Assembly (NCBI RefSeq): GCF_009709555.1 | Contig: NZ_WJBG01000222.1 | Span: 1-64,000 of the forward strand | Direction of reading: 5' to 3' | Length of the DNA stretch: 64,000 nt | Source: Streptomyces blattellae | GTDB taxonomy: Bacteria > Actinomycetota > Actinomycetes > Streptomycetales > Streptomycetaceae | In this document: in pieces, positions 52,709 to 61,153 of the stretch | Numbering within the stretch: position 1 is the stretch's first letter | Layout of the letters: each line of letters begins with the position of its first letter | Translations under genes and position numbers: made by a program | Notes under the pieces: model-generated | The model's input: only the letters and a program-made list of their open reading frames with translations | Database searches by the model: none | What the model was told of the DNA's origin: nothing

Positions 52709-53485
52709 GTGCGAAAGATTCATGTCATCGGTATCGGCGCCGGCGATCCCGACCAGCTGACCCTGCAGGCGGTCAAGGCTCTGCGGAGCACGGACGTGTT
52801 CTTCGTCCTGGACAAGGGCGAGGTGAAGTCCGACCTGGTCCGGCTCCGCCGGGACATACTCGACGCACACGTGCCCGCGGGGACGTATCGCGTGGTGGCG
52901 GCACGCGACCCGGAACGGGACCGGTCCGCGGGCGGCTCGGCGTACTCCCCCGCCGTCGGTGACTGGCGCAGCGCCCGCGCCGACATATACCAGCGGATGA
53001 TCGCCGAGGAGCTGGGCGAGGACGAGAGCGGTGCGTTCCTGGTGTGGGGAGACCCCGCCTTGTACGACAGCACGCTCGGGATTCTCAAGGAGGTGCTGGA
53101 GCGGGGCGCGGTGGCGTTCGCGTACGACGTCGTGCCCGGCATCAGCAGTGTCTCGGCACTGGTCGCCCGGCACCGGACAGGGCTGAACCGGGTGGCCCGG
53201 CCCGTGCAGATCACCACCGGGCGACGGCTCGCCGAGGGTTTCCCGGACGGCGTGGACGACGTGGTCGTGATGCTCGACGCCCACCAGACCTTCCTGCGGT
53301 ACGCCGACCAGGACCTGGACATCTACTGGGGCGCCTACATAGGCACACCCGACGAGATCCTCGCCTCCGGCCCGATCGCCGAGGCCGCGCCCCGCATCGA
53401 GCGGCTGCGTGCCGAGGCCAGGGAGCGCAAGGGCTGGATCATGGACACGTATCTGCTGCGGCGCCGGAAGCCGGAGGAGTCGTAG
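52709..53485 (+). CDS. cobF: Precorrin-6A synthase (deacetylating), CobF
   Basis: A 258-residue SAM-dependent tetrapyrrole methylase that methylates C1 of precorrin-5 and releases acetate in aerobic cobalamin synthesis. It begins with VRKIHVIGIGAGDPDQLTLQAV (SAM site). Other family features are VLDKGEVKSDLVRLR, FLVWGDPALYDSTLGIL, YDVVPGISSVSALVARH and VVMLDAHQTF. The GTG at 52709 matches the family N-terminus; an in-frame ATG at 52679 would add ten residues. cobK lies 2.3 kb away in opposite orientation. Confidence 0.93.
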   Translation: MRKIHVIGIGAGDPDQLTLQAVKALRSTDVFFVLDKGEVKSDLVRLRRDILDAHVPAGTYRVVAARDPERDRSAGGSAYSPAVGDWRSARADIYQRMIAEELGEDESGAFLVWGDPALYDSTLGILKEVLERGAVAFAYDVVPGISSVSALVARHRTGLNRVARPVQITTGRRLAEGFPDGVDDVVVMLDAHQTFLRYADQDLDIYWGAYIGTPDEILASGPIAEAAPRIERLRAEARERKGWIMDTYLLRRRKPEES

Positions 53486-53594
53486 GCGAGCGGCGACGAC
53501 TGGGCACATCCACCACGGCACCCACCGCGGCCGTCGCCACTCCACCAGCCCGCCTCCGCATGCGGCCCCGCCCCGCCGGTGTGATCGTGGCCTC

Positions 53595-55670
53595 GTGACA
53601 CTCGCCGAAGAGAGCGTGCCGCCCGCCGTTCAGCCGCCCGTGCTGGACTCGCGGCAGCGGAACATCGTGTTCGTGACGATCATGCTGGGCATGCTGCTGG
53701 CCGCCCTCGACCAGACCATCGTGGGCACGGCGCTGCCGACGATCGTGTCGGATCTCGGCGGTGCGGAGCACATGTCGTGGGTGGTCACCGCGTACCTCCT
53801 CGCGGAGACCGTGGCGACCGTACTGGTCGGCAAGTTCGGCGACATGTTCGGCCGCAAGGTGGTCTTCCAGGTCTCGGCGGTCGTGTTCATCACGGGCTCG
53901 TTCCTGTGCGGGCTCGCGGGCAACATGACGCTGCTGATCGTCTGGCGGGCGATGCAGGGCGTCGGCGCGGGCGGCCTCCTGGTCACGTCGATGGCGCTGA
54001 TCGCCGATGTCATCCCGCTGCGGGAGCGGGGCAAGTACCAGGGTGCGATCGGTGCCGTGTTCGGCGTCGCCACGATCATCGGACCGCTGCTCGGCGGTCT
54101 GTTCACCGACCATCTGACATGGCGCTGGGCGTTCTACATCAACGTCCCGATCGCGATCGTCGTCGTCTTCGCGGCCGCCCGCACGATCCCCGTGGTCAGG
54201 TCGGCGACCCGGCCGGTCATCGACTATCTGGGCATCGCGTTCGTCGCGGTCGGCGCGAGCGCGCTGATCCTGGCGACGAGTTGGGGCGGCAACGAGTACG
54301 CATGGGGTTCGGGCGTCGTCATCGGCCTGTTCGTCGGCGGTGTGGTGGCGCTCGGCCTGTTCTGCTGGGTGGAGACGCGGGCGGCTGAACCGATGCTGCC
54401 CATGCGGCTGTTCGCCAATCCGGTGTTCACGGTCTGCGCCATCCTCAGCTTCATCGTCGGGTTCGCGATGCTCGGCGCGTTGACGTATCTGCCGACCTAT
54501 CTGCAGTACGTCGACGGGGACTCGGCGACGGTCTCGGGCGTCCGCACGCTGCCGATGGTGCTCGGCCTGCTGGTCGCGTCCGTGTTCAGCGGCAACGTGG
54601 TCAGCAAGACGGGGCAGTACCGGTACTTCCCGATCGTGGGCTCGCTGGTGATGGGCGTCGGGCTGTATCTGATGTCGTTGATGGGACCGGGCACCAGCGC
54701 CTGGCTGGAGTCGGTGTACATGGTCGTGCTCGGCGTCGGCATCGGCCTGTCGATGCAGGTGCTGACGATCGCCGTGCAGAACACCGTCGAATACGCCGAT
54801 CTGGGCACCGCGACCTCGGGCGTCACCTTCTTCCGTACGCTGGGCAGTTCGTTCGGCACGGCCGTCTTCGGCACGATCTACACCAACGCGCTCACGCCGA
54901 ACCTCACGGACGGCATCGCGTCCGCCGCGCAGGCCGGAAACCTGGACCCGGCCACGCTCACGAGGGCGGCGACCAGCCCGGACGGCGTGCACGAACTGCC
55001 GTCGCCGGTCGCCGCGCCGATCATCGACGCCTACGCGGACACCCTCCAGACCGTGTTCCTGTGGACGGTCCCGGTCGCGGCCGTCGGCTTCCTGGTCGCG
55101 CTGTTCCTCCGGCAGGTCCAGCTGCGCGACAGCGCACGCGCCGGCTCCACCGACCTGGGTGAGGGCTTCGCGTCACCGCGCGACGCGGACTCGCAGCGCG
55201 TCCTCGAAGCGTCCGTCGCGAAGATCGTCGGCAGCGCCGGCATCGACGCCGCGCGCCGGATCGTGCAGGGCTCCGACACCCGGCTCGACATCGCCGGTGC
55301 CTGGGCCGTGATGCAGGTCGAGATACTCAACCGGCTCGTCGGTCATGCCAGCCTCGGCCTGATCGCCGCCCGCCGCCGCATCCCTCCCGAGGTACTCCTC
55401 CCCGTCTTCGACCGCATGGTCGACGAGGGCTACCTCACCCGCGACGGCTTCCTCCTCTCGCACACCGACGCCGGCGCCCGCGAGGCGCAGGTCATCAGCC
55501 GGGCCTGGGGCACCTGGCTGGAGGACCGCGTCCGCCAGGACATCGGCCATCCGGCCGGCACCGACCTGCGCGCCGCCGTCAGCACCATCGCGAAGCGCCT
55601 GCTGGTCGAGGACTTGAGCGACGGGCTGACCGGTCGGCCCGCGGAACTGGCGTCGAGCGCGGCGCACTGA
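53595..55670 (+). CDS. DHA2-family MFS multidrug exporter with C-terminal extension
   Basis: A 691-residue EmrB/QacA-type proton antiporter with 14 membrane helices. It starts IVFVTIMLGMLLAALDQTIVGTALPTI; motif A-like GKFGDMFGRKVVF and motif C-like GAVFGVATIIGPLLGG are present. Residues from about 545 form a cytoplasmic extension with LIAARRRIPPEVLLPVFDRMVDEGYLTRDG, resembling a winged helix. GTG start. It is between cobF and cobK but is probably not a cobalamin gene. Confidence 0.9.
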   Translation: MTLAEESVPPAVQPPVLDSRQRNIVFVTIMLGMLLAALDQTIVGTALPTIVSDLGGAEHMSWVVTAYLLAETVATVLVGKFGDMFGRKVVFQVSAVVFITGSFLCGLAGNMTLLIVWRAMQGVGAGGLLVTSMALIADVIPLRERGKYQGAIGAVFGVATIIGPLLGGLFTDHLTWRWAFYINVPIAIVVVFAAARTIPVVRSATRPVIDYLGIAFVAVGASALILATSWGGNEYAWGSGVVIGLFVGGVVALGLFCWVETRAAEPMLPMRLFANPVFTVCAILSFIVGFAMLGALTYLPTYLQYVDGDSATVSGVRTLPMVLGLLVASVFSGNVVSKTGQYRYFPIVGSLVMGVGLYLMSLMGPGTSAWLESVYMVVLGVGIGLSMQVLTIAVQNTVEYADLGTATSGVTFFRTLGSSFGTAVFGTIYTNALTPNLTDGIASAAQAGNLDPATLTRAATSPDGVHELPSPVAAPIIDAYADTLQTVFLWTVPVAAVGFLVALFLRQVQLRDSARAGSTDLGEGFASPRDADSQRVLEASVAKIVGSAGIDAARRIVQGSDTRLDIAGAWAVMQVEILNRLVGHASLGLIAARRRIPPEVLLPVFDRMVDEGYLTRDGFLLSHTDAGAREAQVISRAWGTWLEDRVRQDIGHPAGTDLRAAVSTIAKRLLVEDLSDGLTGRPAELASSAAH

Positions 55671-55690
55671 GAAGGTGACCCCGGCGGTTG

Positions 55691-55727
55691 GTGGCCCCAG
55701 CGGTGGAGGCCCCAGCGGCTGGGCCAC
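55691..55727. terminator. Hairpin between convergent MFS and cobK genes
   Basis: GTGGCCCCAGC (55691-55701) pairs with GCTGGGCCAC (55718-55727) with one bulged C. Placed between convergent genes, so it could end both transcripts. Confidence 0.45.
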
Positions 55728-55756
55728 GCCCTCCATCGGCCGTATCCCCGGGCCGG

Positions 55757-56503
55757 TCACGCCCCGCTGAGCCCGAGCCGGTCCACCACCCCCGCCACGT
55801 CGGGCACCGCGTCCACGCCTCGCGGCAACGGGGGACGTCGTACGACCACGACCGGCAGGGCGAGTTCGCGGGCGGCCGTGAGTTTGGCCGCTGTCGCGTT
55901 TCCGCCGCTGTCCTTGGTGACGAGGACGTCGATGCGGTGGACGCGCAGCAGGGCTTTCTCGGCGGTCACCGTGAACGGGCCGCGGGCCAGCAGGACTTCG
56001 GTGTCCCGGGGCATGGGCGGCTCCGGCGGGTCCACGGACCGTACGACGAAGTGCAGGTCGGTGAGGTGGGCGAAGGCCGCCAGGCCGAGTCGGCCGGTGG
56101 TGAGGAACACGCGGTGGCCGAGTCGGGGCAGCAGATCGGCCGCCGCGTCCAGCGACGGGACGGGGTGCCAGCGGTCCTCGGGTCCCCGCTGCCAGCCCGG
56201 GCGGCGCAGGACGAGCAGCGGCAGCCCGGTCACCGACGCCGCCTCGGCCGCGTTGGCCGTGATCGACTCGGCGAACGGGTGCGTGGCGTCGACCAAGGCG
56301 TCCACGCGGTGTGCGCGCAGCCACTCGGCCAGACCCGCCGCGCCGCCGAAACCCCCGATGCGTACGTCCCCTTCGACCGCCCCCGGCGTCGACACCCGCC
56401 CCGCGAGCGACGTGGTGACACGGATGCCGGGCCGTGTCACCAGGTCGGCGGCCAGGCGGCGGGCCTCGGCCGTGCCGCCGAGGACGAGGATGTGCGGGGA
56501 CAT
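55757..56503 (-). CDS. cobK: Precorrin-6A reductase, CobK
   Basis: A 248-residue NADPH-dependent reductase of the aerobic cobalamin pathway. Family signatures are HILVLGGTAEARRLAADL, VRIGGFGGAAGLAEWLRAH, DALVDATHPFAESITANAA, VFLTTGRLGLAAFAH and DVLVTKDSGGNATAAKL. No CbiJ-CobF fusion. Functionally linked with cobF in this window: CobF makes the substrate that CobK reduces. Confidence 0.93.
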   Translation of the reverse strand: MSPHILVLGGTAEARRLAADLVTRPGIRVTTSLAGRVSTPGAVEGDVRIGGFGGAAGLAEWLRAHRVDALVDATHPFAESITANAAEAASVTGLPLLVLRRPGWQRGPEDRWHPVPSLDAAADLLPRLGHRVFLTTGRLGLAAFAHLTDLHFVVRSVDPPEPPMPRDTEVLLARGPFTVTAEKALLRVHRIDVLVTKDSGGNATAAKLTAARELALPVVVVRRPPLPRGVDAVPDVAGVVDRLGLSGA

Positions 56504-56620
56504 GGGGCGAGCCTACGGCCACGAGGCCGCTGCCCCCCGTGATGTGCGCCGCGTTCGGCCGGACGTACGCCACCGGCTGTTTCCACGACCCGCGCTCGCG
56601 CCGGTCGTCGTCGTACGCGT

Positions 56621-56710
56621 CACGGCCACCGCCACGGCCACCGCCACGGCCACGGCCACGGCCACGGCCACCGCCACCGCCACCGCCACGGCCACGGCCA
56701 CGGCCACGGC
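56621..56710. repeat. Hexanucleotide tract (GCCACG/GCCACC)n
   Basis: About 15 hexamers, a mix of GCCACG and GCCACC, about 30 bases past the stop of the TSUP permease gene and 117 bases before cobK. Simple-sequence DNA prone to slippage. It translates as (Ala-Val)n on the minus strand without a ribosome site. Confidence 0.85.
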
Positions 56711-56741
56711 ATGCTGCGCCCGCTGTCGTCGGCCCGGTGGT

Positions 56742-57518
56742 TCAGCGCAGGAGCAGTTGCAGGCCGCCCACCACCGTCGCGGCGATCACCAGCTGCTCGA
56801 ACAACCGCTGGTTGATGCGGTTCACCGCCCATGTGCCGATGAACGCGCCCGGCACGACGAACGCGACGAGCGCGGCGTCGAGAAACAGCGAGCGGCCGTC
56901 GATCAGGCCGAGGCCGACACTGAAGGGCACCTTGGACACGTTGACGATGAGGAAGAAGAAGGCGGAGGTGCCCAGGAAGCCGAGCTTGCGGAAGCCCGCG
57001 GAGAGGAGATACATCGACATCACCGGGCCGCCCGCGTTGGCGACCATGGTGGTGAAGCCGCCGAGGACGCCGTACGAGCGGGCCTTGATCCGGCCGGAGC
57101 GGGTGGCGACCGAGTCCGGCTCCTCCGCCTCCGCGTCGGCCGTGCGCCGCCGCCACACCGTCACCGCGGCCATCACCAGCAGGATCGTCCCGATCGACGT
57201 CCGGACGATCGCGTCGTCCGCCCACACCAGGAACAGCGTGCCGCCGACGACGCCCGCGGCGACGGCGGGGAACAGCCGCCACAGCGTGGGCCAGTGGGCG
57301 TGCCGCCGGTAGGTGAGGACGGCGAGCACATCGCCGGCGATCAGGATCGGCAGCAGTACGCCGGTGGAGGCGCGGGCGGGCAGCACCGCCGCGAAGATCG
57401 CGAGACTGACCGTGTTGGCGCCGCTCACCGCGGTCTTCGAGAATCCGACGAGGAAAGCCGCGGCGGCGAGGGCGGCGAACTCCCAGCCGGTTATGTGCCA
57501 GAGCGTCATCGTGTCCAT
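56742..57518 (-). CDS. TSUP-family (TauE/SafE) anion permease
   Basis: A 258-residue membrane protein with eight hydrophobic segments. The two TSUP half-motifs are LVGFSKTAVSGANTVSLAIFAA near the start and GFTTMVANAGGPVMSMYLLSAG in the middle. The family exports or imports sulfite, sulfoacetate and related anions. The ATG at 57518 is followed by another three codons later. Alone in its transcript; substrate unknown. Confidence 0.88.
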   Translation of the reverse strand: MDTMTLWHITGWEFAALAAAAFLVGFSKTAVSGANTVSLAIFAAVLPARASTGVLLPILIAGDVLAVLTYRRHAHWPTLWRLFPAVAAGVVGGTLFLVWADDAIVRTSIGTILLVMAAVTVWRRRTADAEAEEPDSVATRSGRIKARSYGVLGGFTTMVANAGGPVMSMYLLSAGFRKLGFLGTSAFFFLIVNVSKVPFSVGLGLIDGRSLFLDAALVAFVVPGAFIGTWAVNRINQRLFEQLVIAATVVGGLQLLLR

Positions 57519-57629
57519 GCGGAGACCGATGCTAATTGCAGCTAACCGGTGGCCGTAAGGACCGTCTCGCCTTATGGTCCCCGTTCGGGAACCGTCCCCG
57601 GGCCCCGCACCGACACAGCAGGAGGCGCC

Positions 57630-58436
57630 ATGACCGACGTCCGCGAGCACGTCCTCACGGGAACGTGTGGACCGATCACCGCACGCGAGTGGACGGGCCC
57701 CGGAACTCGCTACCTCGCGCTCGTGGCGCACGGCTACGGCGAGCACATCGGCCGCTACGAAGGGGTGGCCGATGTGCTGACCCGGCACGGCGCCGCCGTC
57801 TTCGGCCCCGATCACACCGGGCACGGCGACTCGGCGGGAGAGCGCGTGCTGATCGAGGACTTCGAGGATGTGGTCACCGATCTGCACCGGGTCGCCGACC
57901 TGGCCCGGGGCAGGTACCCGGACCTGCCGGTCGTGCTGATCGGGCACTCGATGGGCGGCCTCGTCGCCGCGCGCTACGCCCAGCGGTACGGCGCCGAACT
58001 GGCCGCGCTGGTGCTGTCCGGACCGGTGATCGGCGACTGGAAGCTGCCGGGGCGGCTGCTCGCCCTCGACGAGATTCCCGACACGCCGATCAGTCCCGCC
58101 GCGCTCTCGCGTGACGCCGGGGTCGGCGAGGCGTACGCGGCCGATCCGCTCGTCTGGCACGGCCCGATGAAGCGGCCGACGGTGGAGGCGTTCGCGCGGA
58201 CCTTGGAGACCGTGGCCAAGTCCGGTGCCGTCGGCCTTCCGCTGCTGTGGCTGCACGGCGCCGACGACCGGCTGGTGCCGCTCGCCGGGAGCCGGGTCGG
58301 CGTCGAGGAACTGAGCGGCGGTGCGCGGACCGAGCGGATCTATGCCGGGGCCCGGCACGAGGTGTTCCACGAGACGAACAGCGCCGAGGTGTTCGCGGAC
58401 CTGCTCCGCTTCCTGGACGAGGTGCTCGGGCACTGA
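57630..58436 (+). CDS. Alpha/beta-hydrolase, monoacylglycerol lipase-like
   Basis: A 268-residue serine hydrolase. It carries AHGYGEHIGRYEGVADVL and GPDHTGHGDSAGERVLIEDFEDVV, both signatures of monoacylglycerol lipases. The nucleophile elbow is GHSMGG, the acid is in LWLHGADDRLVPL and the His in GARHEVFHE. GGAGG ribosome site. Probably cytoplasmic, releasing fatty acids from monoacylglycerols. Confidence 0.9.
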   Translation: MTDVREHVLTGTCGPITAREWTGPGTRYLALVAHGYGEHIGRYEGVADVLTRHGAAVFGPDHTGHGDSAGERVLIEDFEDVVTDLHRVADLARGRYPDLPVVLIGHSMGGLVAARYAQRYGAELAALVLSGPVIGDWKLPGRLLALDEIPDTPISPAALSRDAGVGEAYAADPLVWHGPMKRPTVEAFARTLETVAKSGAVGLPLLWLHGADDRLVPLAGSRVGVEELSGGARTERIYAGARHEVFHETNSAEVFADLLRFLDEVLGH

Positions 58437-58484
58437 CATCTCACGCCACGTTTGCACCAGTTGGCCCTGGGCACCCGCGCCCGC

Positions 58485-58742
58485 ATGGAGTGGTTGCGCA
58501 GTGCGGCCTGCGTGGGAGAAGACCCCGAACTGTTCTTCCCGGTGGGCACGTCCGGACCGGCGCTGCGGGACCTCGCGGAGGCCAAGCGCGTCTGTGCCCG
58601 CTGTCCGGTCTCCGGCGAGTGTCTGACGTGGGCGCTGGACAACGGCCAGACCTCGGGCGTCTGGGGCGGCACCGGGGAGGAGGAACGCGTTCGACTGCTC
58701 CGTGGCAGCAGACGCCGTGCGGCAAGGAGGAGCACATCATGA
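58485..58742 (+). CDS. WhiB-like iron-sulfur regulator
   Basis: An 85-residue WhiB-family protein. Four cysteines for a [4Fe-4S] cluster are in MEWLRSAACVGED and CARCPVSGEC. The GVWGG turn motif and a basic C-terminus (RGSRRRAARRS) follow. The ATG at 58485 gives the family-standard start; a TTG upstream would add eleven residues. Its stop overlaps the dps start (ATGA), so the two are translated together, suggesting redox control linked to iron storage or DNA protection. Confidence 0.9.
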   Translation: MEWLRSAACVGEDPELFFPVGTSGPALRDLAEAKRVCARCPVSGECLTWALDNGQTSGVWGGTGEEERVRLLRGSRRRAARRSTS

Positions 58743-59218
58743 CCGTCGTGAAGAGCACGCTGCCCGAACCGGCCCGTAGGGTCGTCGGGGAGGCACTGCA
58801 GAGCACGCTCGTGGATCTGCTCGGGCTCTCGCTGATCGGGAAGCAGGCGCACTGGAACGTCGTGGGCCCGCGGTTCCGTTCGATCCATCTGCAGCTCGAC
58901 GAGGTGGTGGCGGCTGCCCGCGGCTACGCCGACACGGTCGCCGAGCGTGCCGCGGCGCTCGGTCTGCCGCCGGACGGCCGGCCCGAGACGATCGCCTCCG
59001 CGTTCACGCTGCCCGGCCCCAAGGGCGGCTGGCTGCGTGACACGGAGGTCGTCCAACTGCTCGTCGACGCGCTGGAGGCGGCCGTCGGACGGCTGCGTGA
59101 GCGTGTGGACGTGACCGAGAAGCCGGATCCGGTCACCCAGGACCTGCTGATCGGCATCACCCGCGAGCTGGAGAAGCAGCGGTGGATGTTCGACGCCGAG
59201 AACTGGCCGCGCGACTGA
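58739..59218 (+). CDS. Dps-family DNA-binding ferritin-like protein
   Basis: A 159-residue Dps protein. Ferroxidase-site residues are His38 and His50 with Asp54 in KQAHWNVVGPRFRSIHLQLDEV. It forms dodecamers that oxidise iron with peroxide and protect DNA. The AGGAGG ribosome site lies within the end of the WhiB gene. Part of a whiB-dps-DUF3140 cluster. Confidence 0.92.
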   Translation: MTVVKSTLPEPARRVVGEALQSTLVDLLGLSLIGKQAHWNVVGPRFRSIHLQLDEVVAAARGYADTVAERAAALGLPPDGRPETIASAFTLPGPKGGWLRDTEVVQLLVDALEAAVGRLRERVDVTEKPDPVTQDLLIGITRELEKQRWMFDAENWPRD

Positions 59219-59249
59219 CGGGCGAGAGCACGAACGGAAGAGGCCCATC

Positions 59250-59582
59250 ATGACCGACGCCCTTGAACTCGACGCGCTGTGGGACGAGTTCCACCGCGTG
59301 GTGAACATGACCTCGCAGGAACTGGCCGCCTGGCTGCGGGTCGCTGACGCCGACGAGGAGACCGAACCGCTTCCCGAGCACGCCGGTTCACCGACCGGGC
59401 GGCATGTGCTGGCGATCCTGCAGAAGCGCCGCACCGACCTCACGGACGACGACGTCCGGGTGATGTACGAGGTGGTGGACTCGGTGACCGAGCAGGCGGA
59501 CTCCGGCTACGGGCCGGAGCCGGAGGAGACGCGCCGTCGGCACCGGCTGATGACCATCGGCCACGACCCGCTGAAGGCGTGA
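59250..59582 (+). CDS. DUF3140 domain protein
   Basis: A 110-residue protein with the DUF3140 core LDALWDEFHRVVNMTSQELAAWL and HVLAILQKRRTDLTDDDVRVMYEVVD. Family members are mostly single-domain actinobacterial proteins of unknown function, often with DUF2945. Thirty bases downstream of dps in the same direction, so likely co-transcribed. Confidence 0.85.
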   Translation: MTDALELDALWDEFHRVVNMTSQELAAWLRVADADEETEPLPEHAGSPTGRHVLAILQKRRTDLTDDDVRVMYEVVDSVTEQADSGYGPEPEETRRRHRLMTIGHDPLKA

Positions 59583-59588
59583 GGCGCC

Positions 59589-60281
59589 TCAGCCCAGCAG
59601 CCAGCCCCCGTCCACGCTCAACTCCGCCGCGTTGACCGACCGGTTGCGCAGCAGGAAGTCCACCGCGTCCGCCACGTCCGCCATCGTGGCGAGCCGTCCG
59701 GTGGGCGTCTCGGTGCGCAGCGCCGCCAGCGCCTTCTCCGGCTTGGCCAGCCAGTACGGGCTGTCGCCCACGACTCCGGGATGGATTGTGTTGACGCGGA
59801 CGGGGGCCAGCTGGACGGCGAGGGCGTGCATCAGGCCGGTCATCCCGGCGTTGACGGCCGCCACCGTCGTGGCCCCCGGGTAGGGCCGTTCCTTGGCCTG
59901 CCCGCCGAACAGCACGATGGCGCTGTCGTCGTGCAGCCGGGTCCGCAGGACGTGGACGACCTCCGGGTAGCCGACCAGCTTCAGCGTGACCAGGCTCAGT
60001 GCGGCGTCGATGTCGTACTCGTCCACCAGGTTGTCGTCGCGGGTGACCCCGGCGAGCACCAGATGGTCGACGCGTCCGACGCCGGCCAGCGCCGCGGCGA
60101 TCTCGCCCGGCCGCGACAGGTCGAGGGCGAGGCCGCGGGCCGCGCCGGTCTCCTTGGCCACCGTGCCGGCACGGTGGGCGTCGCGGCCGGTGAGCACGAC
60201 CTCGTCCCCGCGCCCGGCGCGCATGCGCGCGAACTCGCGGCCGATGCCTGACGTACCGCCGACGACGAGGACGCTGCTCAT
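59589..60281 (-). CDS. Short-chain dehydrogenase/reductase-like protein
   Basis: A 230-residue SDR. Cofactor motif VVGGTSGIGREFA and VDHLVLAG in place of NNAG. The catalytic Tyr-x-x-x-Lys is not obvious: the expected region reads GATTVAAVNAGMTGLM, so it may be an atypical SDR. The ending RSVNAAELSVDGGWLLG is SDR-like. ATG overlaps the stop of the cupin gene (ATGA). Last gene of the minus-strand operon. Confidence 0.83.
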   Translation of the reverse strand: MSSVLVVGGTSGIGREFARMRAGRGDEVVLTGRDAHRAGTVAKETGAARGLALDLSRPGEIAAALAGVGRVDHLVLAGVTRDDNLVDEYDIDAALSLVTLKLVGYPEVVHVLRTRLHDDSAIVLFGGQAKERPYPGATTVAAVNAGMTGLMHALAVQLAPVRVNTIHPGVVGDSPYWLAKPEKALAALRTETPTGRLATMADVADAVDFLLRNRSVNAAELSVDGGWLLG

Positions 60282-61153
60282 GATCCCAATGCCTCCCTCA
60301 GATAGTCCCAGTCCCGGGTGAACCGGTAGGAGTGGCGCACCGGCGGCTGCGGCGCCTGCGTCTCCAGCCAACGCACCGGCCCCTGGCCGGCGTTGGCGAA
60401 TCCGTGCACACATCCGGCGCCCGCCCAGGCGCAGTCGCCCGGCACCAGCCGGTACGTCGAACCGTCGAACGTCGCGTCCACCACGCCTTCGAGGATCAGA
60501 TACGTCTCCTCGAAGGGGTGGTCGTGACTGCCCGCGACGCCGTCGGGCGCGTACCGCACCATGAACATCGTCGAGGCGACCGCGCCCAGGTCGCCGTCGA
60601 CCATCATCTTCACGGTGATGCCGCTGTAGACGAGCAGCGCGGTGCGCATGCTCGCCGAGACCGCGAGCAGGTCCTGGGACTGCTTTCCCGGGTCCATCTG
60701 CTCGGGCTCGAAGTGCCCGAACGACCGGGTGCGCGGGTCACGGACGTCGACACGGACGGGGTCGCGCGCGGGCAGCGCGGGCACCGCCTGGGTGTCGTGG
60801 CCGTAGCGGGCACGCGGCACCGGGGCGAGCATGTCGGCCCAGCGTCCGCCGGTGTCCCCGGCGCCGCGCCAGGCGTGCGGCACGCCGGCCGGGAGGAGGC
60901 CGTAGTCGCCCTCTTCGAGGAGATACGACCCCTCGGGCACGTCGAGGATCACCCTCCCGTCGAGCACGTGGAAGCTCTCCTCGTACGAGTGCACGTGGGC
61001 GGCCACTCGGCCGTCCGGCCGTATCTCGCAGAGGCCGAATCCGGTGTGCACGCTGCCGTCGTCCTCACCGACCACCGTCCGCCGCCGGTGGCCCAGTTCG
61101 TCGTACGGCGGCTCGGCGAGGTCGGCGGCTCGGCGCACCAGGTACCGGGTCAT
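60278..61153 (-). CDS. Bicupin protein
   Basis: A 291-residue protein with two cupin folds. The first has AAHVHSYEESFHVLDGRV and GVPHAW, the second GSHDHPFEETYLILEGVV and GCVHGF. His/Glu residues in each should bind a metal. Resembles ureidoglycine-aminohydrolase-like bicupins. Coupled to the amidohydrolase gene upstream (4-base overlap), so it probably works on its product or a nearby intermediate. Confidence 0.84.
   Translation of the reverse strand: MTRYLVRRAADLAEPPYDELGHRRRTVVGEDDGSVHTGFGLCEIRPDGRVAAHVHSYEESFHVLDGRVILDVPEGSYLLEEGDYGLLPAGVPHAWRGAGDTGGRWADMLAPVPRARYGHDTQAVPALPARDPVRVDVRDPRTRSFGHFEPEQMDPGKQSQDLLAVSASMRTALLVYSGITVKMMVDGDLGAVASTMFMVRYAPDGVAGSHDHPFEETYLILEGVVDATFDGSTYRLVPGDCAWAGAGCVHGFANAGQGPVRWLETQAPQPPVRHSYRFTRDWDYLREALGS

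Noticed and set aside
53595..55670. Cobalamin or cobalt transporter
   Set aside because: Although between cobF and cobK, the protein is a clear 14-helix DHA2 drug exporter without B12-transport features.
56513..56707. Ala-Val repeat protein on the minus strand
   Set aside because: Translation of the hexanucleotide tract, with no start signal.
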